From NCBI RefSeq assembly GCF_017303315.1, contig NZ_JAFKOI010000005.1, positions 62,001-126,000 of the forward strand: a stretch of DNA of 64,000 nt, written 5' to 3'. A model generated the notes under the pieces. It was not told the origin of the DNA and made no database searches. It worked only from the letters and a program-made list of their open reading frames with translations. Below are positions 16,719 to 24,503 of this stretch, piece after piece (positions within the stretch are counted from its first letter, which is position 1; every line of letters begins with the position of its first letter). The translations under genes and the position numbers were made by a program. The DNA comes from Bacillus sp. NTK071 (GTDB lineage: Bacteria > Bacillota > Bacilli > Bacillales > Guptibacillaceae).

Positions 16719-17345
16719 CTATTCTCTCTGTGTTAAATGAATAAAGTGATAGAGAATTCTTGCCGTCATTCCCCAAATCACATAATCCTTATAGTAATAG
16801 AAGAACTCTGGCATGGCTGAAGAAGACCAATTATACTCCTCTCCATTCGGTATAAGGTGAAAGGGAAAGCTGTCATCCGGCTTTACATGCACTCGAATAT
16901 CATGACGTTCAGGGGGGTTATTAATAAAATGACTAAGCGGAACAGTAAATACCTCTTCAACCTCATCCGGATTAGAAGATAGTTTTGTTCCTGCTTTTAT
17001 AACGCCTGCAAATGGATAAACAATAGATTGAAACGACGTAACGAGAAAATCCAACTCTCCCATAATGTTTACTTCTTTCTCCATTACGCCAAGCTCTTCA
17101 CACGTTTCCCTTATTGCCGCATCCATCGGACTAATATCCTGACGATCGACTTTACCTCCTGGAAAACAAACTTCACCTGGTTGTCTTCTAAGAGTATGTG
17201 CTCTCACTTCGAATAACACATGAAGCTCATCATTTTTTTCGATTAAAGGTAGGAGTACAGCAAATTTAAAGAACCGTTCATTACCGAGGACTTCTGCATT
17301 TCTGCCATGTATTTTAGAATTAATATCTACTAACGATGGCTTCAT
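16719..17345 (-). CDS. Nudix hydrolase, CoA pyrophosphatase type
   Basis: Hydrolyses CoA or related nucleotides to phosphopantetheine plus an adenosine phosphate. The sequence carries the CoA-group signature upstream of the Nudix box (FEVRAHTLRRQPGEVCFPGG) and the box itself, ending RETCEELG with the metal-binding Glu residues. One position of the classical box has Asp instead of Glu (VDRQD). The 208-aa length fits NudL/YeaB proteins. The start has AAAGGAGTTAG upstream. It is monocistronic. Confidence 0.88.
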   Translation of the reverse strand: MKPSLVDINSKIHGRNAEVLGNERFFKFAVLLPLIEKNDELHVLFEVRAHTLRRQPGEVCFPGGKVDRQDISPMDAAIRETCEELGVMEKEVNIMGELDFLVTSFQSIVYPFAGVIKAGTKLSSNPDEVEEVFTVPLSHFINNPPERHDIRVHVKPDDSFPFHLIPNGEEYNWSSSAMPEFFYYYKDYVIWGMTARILYHFIHLTQRE

Positions 17346-17467
17346 TCTATCTAACTCCTTTATACTAATATGCTATCACTCTATTATACGGTATAAGAAA
17401 CATTTTATCCCCTTCTAGACCTAATCCCAACATGATAAGGTATTTTCTAAATTAGTTCTGGTAACTC

Positions 17468-17494
17468 TGTAACCATATGTACGCTTAACCCGTC
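17468..17494 (+). promoter_or_regulatory. candidate ECF (SigX-type) promoter of the BsuPI lipoprotein
   Basis: TGTAAC, 17 bases, CGTC, just upstream of the lipoprotein gene. The -35 and the spacing are the same as in front of sigX at 13977. Confidence 0.5.
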
Positions 17495-17516
17495 TAGTTA
17501 ATAAAGGAGTGATTAA

Positions 17517-17990
17517 ATGTTAAAGTATTTCACTGTAGGAACGATGGTCCTCCTTATGCTTTCAGGTTGCGGAGAGGAGAATTCATCAATGAACACTAAC
17601 AGTAACACAAGTGAACAGGTATCTGGTTCCTCTGGAATTGTAGCTGGTTCTATGGAGCCCTCCCTAACGTTAGAGACGAAAGAGAATGGCAAAGCAACGT
17701 TTCATTACACCATACAAAATCAAACGGAACAAGTTCAAACAATCACCTTTCCAAGTAGTCAGAAATATGAATACAAGCTTTATAATGAAAAAGGTGCTCA
17801 TCTCAAAACCTATTCCGCTGACAAAAGTTTTGTTAAACAAGAAGAAGTTCTCAAAGTTAAGCAGGCTGAAATTCTGGAATATCCAATAATGATTGATCAG
17901 CTTTCTCCAGGTACTTATAAATTAGATGTTTGGTTAGCTACCGAAGGAGAAGGCGATTACAAGACAACTATCGATTTTATAATAGATTAA
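17517..17990 (+). CDS. lipoprotein with BsuPI (intracellular proteinase inhibitor) domain
   Basis: Secreted lipoprotein: signal peptide MLKYFTVGTMVLLMLSGC with lipobox LSGC and lipid Cys18, a Ser/Asn-rich linker, then a beta-sandwich domain from about residue 45 with FHYTIQNQTEQVQTITFPSS and YKLYNEKG, the BsuPI-PI pattern. B. subtilis IPI inhibits the intracellular serine protease ISP; here the domain faces outside the membrane, so a role in protecting the envelope from extracellular protease is an inference. The ECF-type promoter upstream fits an envelope stress function. Confidence 0.85.
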   Translation: MLKYFTVGTMVLLMLSGCGEENSSMNTNSNTSEQVSGSSGIVAGSMEPSLTLETKENGKATFHYTIQNQTEQVQTITFPSSQKYEYKLYNEKGAHLKTYSADKSFVKQEEVLKVKQAEILEYPIMIDQLSPGTYKLDVWLATEGEGDYKTTIDFIID

Positions 17991-18035
17991 ATAAAAACAA
18001 GCTGACCTAAGACGTATGGGTTAGCTTGTTTTTAT
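17991..18035 (+). terminator. rho-independent terminator
   Basis: ATAAAAACAAGCT..ACC / GG..AGCTTGTTTTTAT stem-loop directly after the lipoprotein gene. Confidence 0.85.
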
Positions 18036-18039
18036 TATT

Positions 18040-18173
18040 AGGCTATTTTCTAAAAGCTCTTCTCGTATACATTGTTGCTATAAGATTAGTGGTTGATTCC
18101 CGCTCCAGGATGCTCGCTTGTCCTGCTAGTCCCGCAGGAGTCGAGCTTCCTTCCGCTTCAATTAGCTAAGTTG
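18040..18173. repeat. intergenic repeat element, copy B (internally deleted)
   Basis: Shares with the full copy at 30182-30399 the ATTGTTGCTATA end motif, the CGCTCCAGGATGCTCGCTT block, and CTAGTCCCGCAGGAGTCGAG followed by TTCCGCT. The middle of the core and the right terminal repeat are missing. It lies between an operon terminator and the DUF1836 gene. Confidence 0.7.
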
Positions 18174-18860
18174 TTATTTCCACACCTCTTCAAGATAGTG
18201 TTTAGACAGAGCTTGATAATAAGCACCCTGAACAGAAAGCGCTGCAGAAATTAATAAATTCTCAATATCCCCACTTTGACCGAGCGTTAAGTGTTCAAAT
18301 CGTAATGTTAACTTTCTTGCTTTCTCTGTGAAGTCTTTCTTAGAGGGATTTAGCTCGGAATGAATCGCTTCGAAAAGCTGGGCGTAAGCAGTATAGAAAA
18401 TTAACGGATCAATTAAGTCATCATTTCGGTCAGCTGGATTATTAAAAGCATATCGCAGTAAAAGACGTATGCTCTCAAAGTCATGAGTGTTCTTTAAATC
18501 CTCCACGATAAATAAAATTGCCGCCTGTTCGATTGAATATTTCTTACCAAGCTGAGGTGAACCAATCCACTCCTTTATATCCCTCTTCACCCAGTTTTGG
18601 ACGGCTGTTGAACGGAAGCTGGCATACTCTAGTTGATTTCCAAGGCTAACAATTTCATTAATCGATAACCCAAATGCTTCCTTACCTATTTTAAGCAACT
18701 TACCGAAAATAGGTGGTAGCTCAGAAATCATTTCATCTATATCTGCTGAAATCTCTGTACGGTTCCATGCAGTTTCAAGAATCTCTAGTGGTGCTTCCTG
18801 GTTCCGTATTGCTTGTAATAATGTTCCCATCTCTGTTCTTGTTAAATAAAATCCTCTCAT
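18174..18860 (-). CDS. DUF1836 family protein
   Basis: A 228-aa soluble protein. The segment AVQNWVKRDIKEWIG followed by GKKYSIEQAAILFIVEDL (about residues 85-120) is the DUF1836 hallmark, which looks like a MerR-type DNA-binding fold. Its role is unknown; it may be a DNA-binding regulator. It has a modest ribosome binding site (AGGGGTG) and is monocistronic. Confidence 0.8.
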   Translation of the reverse strand: MRGFYLTRTEMGTLLQAIRNQEAPLEILETAWNRTEISADIDEMISELPPIFGKLLKIGKEAFGLSINEIVSLGNQLEYASFRSTAVQNWVKRDIKEWIGSPQLGKKYSIEQAAILFIVEDLKNTHDFESIRLLLRYAFNNPADRNDDLIDPLIFYTAYAQLFEAIHSELNPSKKDFTEKARKLTLRFEHLTLGQSGDIENLLISAALSVQGAYYQALSKHYLEEVWK

Positions 18861-19028
18861 CGTACACCCCTACATATAAGGTCATTTGAACTTATCGTAT
18901 AGCTTATTTATGGAAATTTCAAGAAGGATAGGTCATACCCCCAATATTTGGGCACCTATCCTGTAACATAGTAGGAACTGAATTTGATTTGGGTGAATAT
19001 CCTGTGTTGTGTAAAGGAGGAATTACTC

Positions 19029-19526
19029 ATGAACATGTACGGTAATCACATGCCTAATCAGGGTGTACACGGTGCTATGCAGGGTAACATGCCTAATCAA
19101 GCTGTCCAAGGTGCTATGCAAGGGAATATGCCTAACCAAGCTGTCCAAGGTGCCATGCAAGGGAATATGCCTAACCAAGCTGTCCAAGGTGCTATGATGC
19201 ATGGAAAAGAGAAAGAGCTTAAAGGCGATATGAAAAAATTATGTAACCATTACAGTCAATATCATGCGAAAGTGAAAATGCAGGATGGAATGGAGTATGA
19301 AGGTATTTTAATGGATTCTGATGATGAACATATGTCAATGATGATCCCTCAAGAAGTCGAGGAAGATGAGGGGCCCGACATGAACAGACAATTTGGACGA
19401 TATCGCTATCGTAGATTCGGTCGTTTTTTCTTCCCATTAGCAGGAATTGCAGCACTAAGTCTCATACCTTATTATCGCCCATACCCCTATTACCCATATT
19501 ACGGATATCCACCATATTACTACTAA
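19029..19526 (+). CDS. repeat-bearing protein with Sm-like central segment and Tyr/Pro-rich tail
   Basis: A 165-aa protein in three parts. Residues about 9-60 hold four copies of a 13-residue repeat of the form GNMPNQAVQGAMQ, encoded by 39-bp tandem DNA repeats of which three are nearly identical. Residues about 65-110 read YSQYHAKVKMQDGMEYEGIL and MSMMIPQEVEEDEG, resembling the beta strands of an Sm/LSm fold. The tail is rich in Arg, Phe and then Tyr/Pro. The composition resembles spore coat or surface proteins, but I cannot assign a family. The ATG at 19029 follows AAAGGAGG. Confidence 0.78.
   Translation: MNMYGNHMPNQGVHGAMQGNMPNQAVQGAMQGNMPNQAVQGAMQGNMPNQAVQGAMMHGKEKELKGDMKKLCNHYSQYHAKVKMQDGMEYEGILMDSDDEHMSMMIPQEVEEDEGPDMNRQFGRYRYRRFGRFFFPLAGIAALSLIPYYRPYPYYPYYGYPPYYY
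19040..19205 (+). repeat. 39-bp tandem coding repeats (about four units)
   Basis: Units of the form aatatgcctaaccaagctgt followed by ccaaggtgctatgcaaggg, the first unit diverged. They lie inside the gene at 19029 and preserve the frame. Confidence 0.85.
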
Positions 19527-19527
19527 G

Positions 19528-19556
19528 AAAAAGGAAGCCACCACGGCTTCCTTTTT
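19528..19556. terminator. bidirectional terminator
   Basis: Perfect 12-bp stem AAAAAGGAAGCC / GGCTTCCTTTTT between convergent genes. Confidence 0.9.
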
Positions 19557-19579
19557 GCATTCTCAAAAGGTATTTCATG

Positions 19580-20572
19580 CTAAATCGTTACAGCTAGTTT
19601 ACCAAATTGATTCGCATCGCTTAAATGCTCAAATGCTTTCTCTATCTCATCTAACGAATACGTTTCATCAATGACAGGTTTAATCGAATGGTTTTCTATG
19701 AAAGCAATCATTTGATTAAATTCTTCTGCACTGCCCATGGTTGATCCAAGCAAATTGTATTGGCCATAGAAGAAGGAGCGCAAATCAAAATCGATTGAAT
19801 CTCCGGTTGAAGAGCCGAAAATGACTAGGGTGCCTCCTCGTTTCAATAAGCTCATCGATCGATTAAAAGTAGCAGCGCCAACACTCTCAATTACAAGGTC
19901 GACCTGTTCGTGTCCAGCCACGTCTTCCCAGTCTTCCTCGTTGGAAAGAGCTTTGTCGGCTCCTAACTCAAGCGCAAGAGCTCTCTTCTCTTCACTTCTT
20001 GAACTTACAATGACTCTCGCACCAGCTGCTTTTGCGAATTGAAGAAGAAATGTTGCGACTCCCCCTCCTATTCCTGGAATAAATACAGTCTGACCGCCCT
20101 CAAGCTTGCCTCTTGTAAATAAAGCACGATATGCGGTTAAACCAGCGAGTCCAACAACAGCTGCTTCTTCAAACGATAAAGATTCAGGCTTTAAAACAGC
20201 ATTCTCTGCAGGTACAACAATCGTTTCAGCAAACGTCCCATGACCTGGGAACCCAACAATTTGAAATCCCTCTGGTGGTACAGCTGCATTCTCTTTCCAG
20301 CCAAGGCCAGGGTTAATGATCACATGATCGCCAACCTTTACACCTTCCACATCGCTCCCCACTTCAATAACGACCCCTGCCCCGTCTGACCCAAGAACAA
20401 CATCCGGCTCAGAAGCGCTGTGACGATCAGGAATAACTAGGTCACGATGATTAAGACCTGACGCCTTTAGTCTTATTTTCACTTCTCCACTTGAGGGGGT
20501 TACTTCGATTAATTGATCACGAAGAGCTAATCCTTCATTTCCCTCATAGCCCCCATGCACAAATCCTTTCAT
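19580..20572 (-). CDS. MDR-family NAD(P)H-dependent alcohol dehydrogenase/quinone oxidoreductase
   Basis: Medium-chain dehydrogenase/reductase, 330 aa. It has the GroES-like N-terminal half (LKASGLNHRDLVIPD, GSDGAGVVIEVGSDV) and a Rossmann half with GIGGGVATFLLQFAKAAGARV. The four-Cys structural zinc loop is absent, and the position of the catalytic Cys is replaced by Asn-His, so it belongs with zinc-independent or atypical oxidoreductases. The substrate is unknown. It is second in a two-gene unit after the Dabb gene, 23 bases away. Confidence 0.85.
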   Translation of the reverse strand: MKGFVHGGYEGNEGLALRDQLIEVTPSSGEVKIRLKASGLNHRDLVIPDRHSASEPDVVLGSDGAGVVIEVGSDVEGVKVGDHVIINPGLGWKENAAVPPEGFQIVGFPGHGTFAETIVVPAENAVLKPESLSFEEAAVVGLAGLTAYRALFTRGKLEGGQTVFIPGIGGGVATFLLQFAKAAGARVIVSSRSEEKRALALELGADKALSNEEDWEDVAGHEQVDLVIESVGAATFNRSMSLLKRGGTLVIFGSSTGDSIDFDLRSFFYGQYNLLGSTMGSAEEFNQMIAFIENHSIKPVIDETYSLDEIEKAFEHLSDANQFGKLAVTI

Positions 20573-20595
20573 ATGTATTCTCTCCTTTCAATTCC

Positions 20596-20892
20596 TTACA
20601 AACATTCAAAATCGAGTGCTAATACTTCTGTCATGCCAATTTCTTTTAAATATGCGACAACTTCTTGATGGGCTGGATGAGGACCATATGCTTCTAGGGC
20701 ATCTCTTGATTCAAACCGAACCGTTAGTCCACTTTCAAAGCCCTGACTTCTATCAGAAAAGTTATTTCCAGCTTGAATATCGACTATACCCGGAATCTTG
20801 TCCTTTACCTGAATTAATCTTTTCATCCCTTCTTCTTTCTGTTCCTTTGTTGTTTCATTAGTAAACTTAAATAATACAACATGTTCAATCAT
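20596..20892 (-). CDS. Dabb-domain (stress-responsive A/B barrel) protein
   Basis: A 98-aa protein starting MIEHVVLFKF with PGIVDIQAGNNFSDRS and HPAHQEVVAYLKEIG, the pattern of the dimeric alpha/beta barrel Dabb family. Proteins of this fold bind small hydrophobic ligands or act as decarboxylases or cyclases, but most bacterial ones are uncharacterised. A strong AAGGAGGAG site precedes it. It is co-transcribed with the oxidoreductase at 19580. Confidence 0.85.
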   Translation of the reverse strand: MIEHVVLFKFTNETTKEQKEEGMKRLIQVKDKIPGIVDIQAGNNFSDRSQGFESGLTVRFESRDALEAYGPHPAHQEVVAYLKEIGMTEVLALDFECL

Positions 20893-20924
20893 ATTAACTC
20901 CTCCTTCTCTTTTCCTTATTTATA

Positions 20925-20961
20925 CACAAAACAGCGCCTGGAAACAAATCCAAGGCGCTGC
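20925..20961 (-). terminator. terminator of the ATP-grasp/papain-like operon
   Basis: On the minus strand CAGCGCCTTGG / CCAGGCGCTG followed by TTTTGT, 10 bases after the stop at 20971. Confidence 0.8.
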
Positions 20962-20970
20962 AATTCCTAT

Positions 20971-22941
20971 TTATTTACTAATCCATGTGTACTCCTGGCC
21001 CCAGCTATCTTGAGCCATTGACTTCACATTTGAGACGTTCTCTGCTTCTACTGCGTAAGCATCTCCCTGTTCATAAGGATTATAGTGAAATGCGTATAAC
21101 CTGGATGTAAACTCATCGAATGGCAGAGAACTCTCGCCAGGAAGTTCCCCCTGATCCATCACTGTACTTTCAATCCCTTGGCCCCAGTTTTGCGAACCAT
21201 CATTGTTCGGATTATAGAAATAAACTCGATATTCACCATCTGGGCTCTTCGCAATTCTTTGGATCGAAACTGCATGGAAACCGAGCATCTTCCCATGAAC
21301 ATTTGTAATGAAAATACCAACGGGATTTGGATAGATTAGTTCATAGTCATCGTTGTATTCGGGATGATGTGTAGCATAAAACAATCTCACAAACCCTGGA
21401 TAATCCGTTACACTACCGGTTATCGGTTCGATAACCGTGCTGAAGCCTTTTTGCACCCAGTCGCCGTAAAAAGCTGGATTAACCCAGCGGTGCCCATCTT
21501 CTCCTCTAAGAGCTACGCGGCTCATCATCTCGCTGTAAATACGATCAAGATGCGGGACAAGTACAAGCGATACAGGATCAAGTTCTGGATGTAGATCTGG
21601 TGCAAGTCCTCCATGAAGATCCTTGGAATGGATTTGAACACCTTCGAAGACCATATCAATGTCTCCATCACGTGCAGCTCTTGGAATAATCTCAAGTAAA
21701 TAACCAGGGGCGTGCTGAGCCCATAAACTGATTCCTCTTGCCGCTTGACATGTTGGGTTTAGGCCCTGTCCAACGCCAAGTGGTTGACCAAGAACACTAA
21801 TCACTCCAGCAAGCAAAATACTATTTGCTGTTAGTCCTTCTCCTTCTCCTACTGTTTTGAAGAGAGCGCTCCTTACTTCAGGACGGATATCTAGTTCAAT
21901 CAATCGCCTTAAACCTGGCATAACTGGAGAAGCAGATAATACGCCTCTTTCAAGTAATAGAGCAAGACCGTACACCGATTGACATGTGGAAGGGAACAGA
22001 GCTACCTTAATAAGCTGATGGACAAGTTCAGCATGTTCCTCAAGATTCGCTTTCCCCTTGCCCGTTAACTGTAGCAAGATAGGAAGAAGGTGTGGAGATT
22101 TACGACTCAAAAACCTCGCTAGAACGCTATGTTGAGGAGAGCAAAGTCCTGTATTTCTCATTGAGACTCCGAGCGCTTCACTCTCTTTACGTAACTCTTC
22201 AGTAGAGAGTGCCATCAGCTGTTTACGATAGTCATTGGGTAATGGGTTAGCATTACTTAACTCCGATGGACCTTCAATTGAAGCAATGTACTGCTCCAGG
22301 ACATCACGCTGAGTGCCACTTGTTTCCGTTTTCAACATTTCTTTAGCCATTTTTATCATTGAAACAGTACGCTTTACAGTAATAGGACGTTGTGCGGTCA
22401 AGCGTTCAATTTCATAAATAAGTGTTTCTGATAGCGCACTTGAAGAAAGATACTGTGAAATAAATCGAAACAGTCTCTGTGCTTCAATAGTGTTTTCCTT
22501 TTTCTCAATTCGCGACGCTTCCGAGGCATCTGGAAAAAGCAAATCAAGGTTAAGGGCCATGACTTCATTCAAGAAGTCCATTGCCATCTCTTGTGATACT
22601 TTAGGATGATTCGCTTTTCCTTCTGCAATAGCTAGCATACGCAAATCGCTGAGCATCTCGATGACATATGGAAGACCTTTTGCTTGCAAGGATCCTGCTA
22701 CTAGTGGAGGTTGCAGCTTTGATGCATCCTCCCATGGACCATCCTGAAAAACCCCTGCATCATCCAATCGATGCGCGTATTGATAGAGCACTTCTAGTCC
22801 CTCTTCTGTCTCGAGGAGACGGTTTGCTTCTTGATAAACATCTGTTTGATAACGTGACTTCGCATAAGAAGGCGCATCTTCAAGACGTGTCAATGAGCGG
22901 GAAAACCTTGCAATCTTTCCTTCTGTTACTTCAGATGGCAT
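20971..22941 (-). CDS. large protein with a predicted papain-like cysteine hydrolase/transferase domain
   Basis: A 656-aa protein with no signal peptide. The first ~380 residues are mainly helical and not recognised. From about residue 385 there is a pattern suggestive of a papain-like active site: Gln392 (oxyanion position) and Cys398 in GVGQGLNPTCQAARGISLW, His556 in GKMLGFHAVSIQRI, and Asn577/Asn579 in YFYNPNND. The order Q-C-H-N/D matches papain-like and phytochelatin-synthase-like enzymes. The gene follows an ATP-grasp ligase gene by 32 bases in one operon, so I infer an enzyme pair that makes, transfers or trims an amide product. No family name is recognised; the catalytic assignment is inference. 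Confidence 0.6.
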   Translation of the reverse strand: MPSEVTEGKIARFSRSLTRLEDAPSYAKSRYQTDVYQEANRLLETEEGLEVLYQYAHRLDDAGVFQDGPWEDASKLQPPLVAGSLQAKGLPYVIEMLSDLRMLAIAEGKANHPKVSQEMAMDFLNEVMALNLDLLFPDASEASRIEKKENTIEAQRLFRFISQYLSSSALSETLIYEIERLTAQRPITVKRTVSMIKMAKEMLKTETSGTQRDVLEQYIASIEGPSELSNANPLPNDYRKQLMALSTEELRKESEALGVSMRNTGLCSPQHSVLARFLSRKSPHLLPILLQLTGKGKANLEEHAELVHQLIKVALFPSTCQSVYGLALLLERGVLSASPVMPGLRRLIELDIRPEVRSALFKTVGEGEGLTANSILLAGVISVLGQPLGVGQGLNPTCQAARGISLWAQHAPGYLLEIIPRAARDGDIDMVFEGVQIHSKDLHGGLAPDLHPELDPVSLVLVPHLDRIYSEMMSRVALRGEDGHRWVNPAFYGDWVQKGFSTVIEPITGSVTDYPGFVRLFYATHHPEYNDDYELIYPNPVGIFITNVHGKMLGFHAVSIQRIAKSPDGEYRVYFYNPNNDGSQNWGQGIESTVMDQGELPGESSLPFDEFTSRLYAFHYNPYEQGDAYAVEAENVSNVKSMAQDSWGQEYTWISK

Positions 22942-22973
22942 GCTAAATTCTCCTTTATGGTAAAAATATTGTT

Positions 22974-24242
22974 CTATAGATAGAAATCATATTTTTCATA
23001 ATCAACTAGTAAACGGGTCATCTCAGCACTATCATCTCCGAAGAAGAAGATGGTACCGTAATGATTTCCAAAGCCTACGCGCTCAGCAACTTTCCCTTGA
23101 GGAGGTGTGAACATATCATGCTTCTCAAAGAAATCATGATTTTCAAGTTCTTCTGGAATGTTGAGCTCCTCAATAAAGTTTACATGTGGATGAACCATTA
23201 GACATCCAGCATAACCTCGCGCCTCATCTTCAGCTGGGAAGAATTCTCTTAATTCTTCTTCTGTCGTATTTGGATCACTACAAAGAATTTGAGCTTCGTA
23301 TGCACTGAAACCGTAAGCGCGTTCAATTAAATCAAATATATGACCTCCAGGTACTCTCGCTGCCACTTCTCCAAAGTGAAGAGTGCCATCAGGCATAACG
23401 AAATACTCTGGATGAATAACACCATTCTCAATTTCAAATGCTTCAATTAGCTGTTCAATAGCCTTTCGAATAATTGGACGTCTTGATTCTAGAGAAGGGG
23501 AAGGCGGAACAAAGTTAGAGTATCCAAGCTTTACATACTCAGTAATATTAAGAAATTGAATTTTCCCATTGTGAACAAAGACTTCACAAGAAAACTCTTG
23601 TCCATCCAAATGACTTTCCATTAGTAATGGGAAATCAGTATCTGTTAGTGCTTCAATATCGGCAGGATCATCGATTGCTCGGTGTCCCACTGATCCAGCC
23701 TTGTCTAGTGGTTTACAGTGAATTGGTTCATATTTATCACCATCTACTTTTAGAAGAGCATCGTTTACTCTTTTAAGAAAACGCTTTACATCTTCTTTAT
23801 CTCTCGCTTCTTCAAAAACTCCTACTTTAATACCAGCCATCTGTGCTTTTCGTTTCATCATCCCTTTATCTCTTAAAAGAAGCGAACGATTGAAGAGTCT
23901 TGGCTCTTCTCTAAAGCGTGAGTTTAGAGCACCTGCCCATTCAACACATTCTTCATAGAGGGGTACTGCAACCTCTGCACCTAATGCTTTAAGTTGCTTA
24001 TAAAGTTTGTCAGACCCTTCATTTAATCTGTCAAACTCCCAACCTACGAAAGTGATGTCATGTTTCTCGGCATATTCCTTAAAATCAGGAGGACCCACCA
24101 CTACAAAAGGCCGATTCAACTTGTCACAGGCCTCAATTGCGGGAAGACTCCATCCAATCAATGCTGTTAAATATGGAATTGTCTTTCCTTCTGGCTGACT
24201 TTCTTGTAACGTCTGGTTCATTTCTAGCTGATCCAGTTCCAT
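22974..24242 (-). CDS. ATP-grasp family carboxylate-amine ligase
   Basis: A 422-aa enzyme with the three-part ATP-grasp layout: an N-terminal Rossmann-like part (TALIGWSLPAIEACDKL, GPPDFKEYAEKHDI), a central ATP lid with KPLDKAGSVGHRAI, and the metal-binding C-part with HPEYFVMPDGTLHFGEVAARVPGGHI (Glu residues for Mg). Such enzymes join a carboxylate to an amine through an acyl phosphate. The substrate is unknown. A strong AAAGGAGCGAG site precedes the ATG. First gene of a two-gene operon with the papain-like protein. Confidence 0.85.
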   Translation of the reverse strand: MELDQLEMNQTLQESQPEGKTIPYLTALIGWSLPAIEACDKLNRPFVVVGPPDFKEYAEKHDITFVGWEFDRLNEGSDKLYKQLKALGAEVAVPLYEECVEWAGALNSRFREEPRLFNRSLLLRDKGMMKRKAQMAGIKVGVFEEARDKEDVKRFLKRVNDALLKVDGDKYEPIHCKPLDKAGSVGHRAIDDPADIEALTDTDFPLLMESHLDGQEFSCEVFVHNGKIQFLNITEYVKLGYSNFVPPSPSLESRRPIIRKAIEQLIEAFEIENGVIHPEYFVMPDGTLHFGEVAARVPGGHIFDLIERAYGFSAYEAQILCSDPNTTEEELREFFPAEDEARGYAGCLMVHPHVNFIEELNIPEELENHDFFEKHDMFTPPQGKVAERVGFGNHYGTIFFFGDDSAEMTRLLVDYEKYDFYL

Positions 24243-24459
24243 TTTGTTCTCGCTCCTTTATAAAATAGTAGAGAAGTCTTTCCTGACCTTCTTTATATAA
24301 CGTAGCAGATCTAACAACTTATTTTAACTAATATTCTGAACTTTCGCCACATAAATACAAAAGAAGTCATAAAACGACATTATATGACACCCATATAATT
24401 GGAATAGGTCAGGAATACCGCTACTTATGTACTTCCCTCTTTTTGTAAAAATGTAACAA

Positions 24460-24498
24460 AAAAAAGAAAGTCGCTCTGTTTAGAACGACTTCCTTTCC
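24460..24498 (-). terminator. terminator of clpE
   Basis: Stem GGAAAG.AAGTCGTT / GCGACTTTC followed by a T run on the minus strand. Confidence 0.8.
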
Positions 24499-24503
24499 AA
24501 CTA

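Noticed and set aside
24243-24459. Promoter or regulatory site for the ATP-grasp operon
   Set aside because: The region is AT-rich with several weak -10-like boxes, and none has a convincing -35 or operator.
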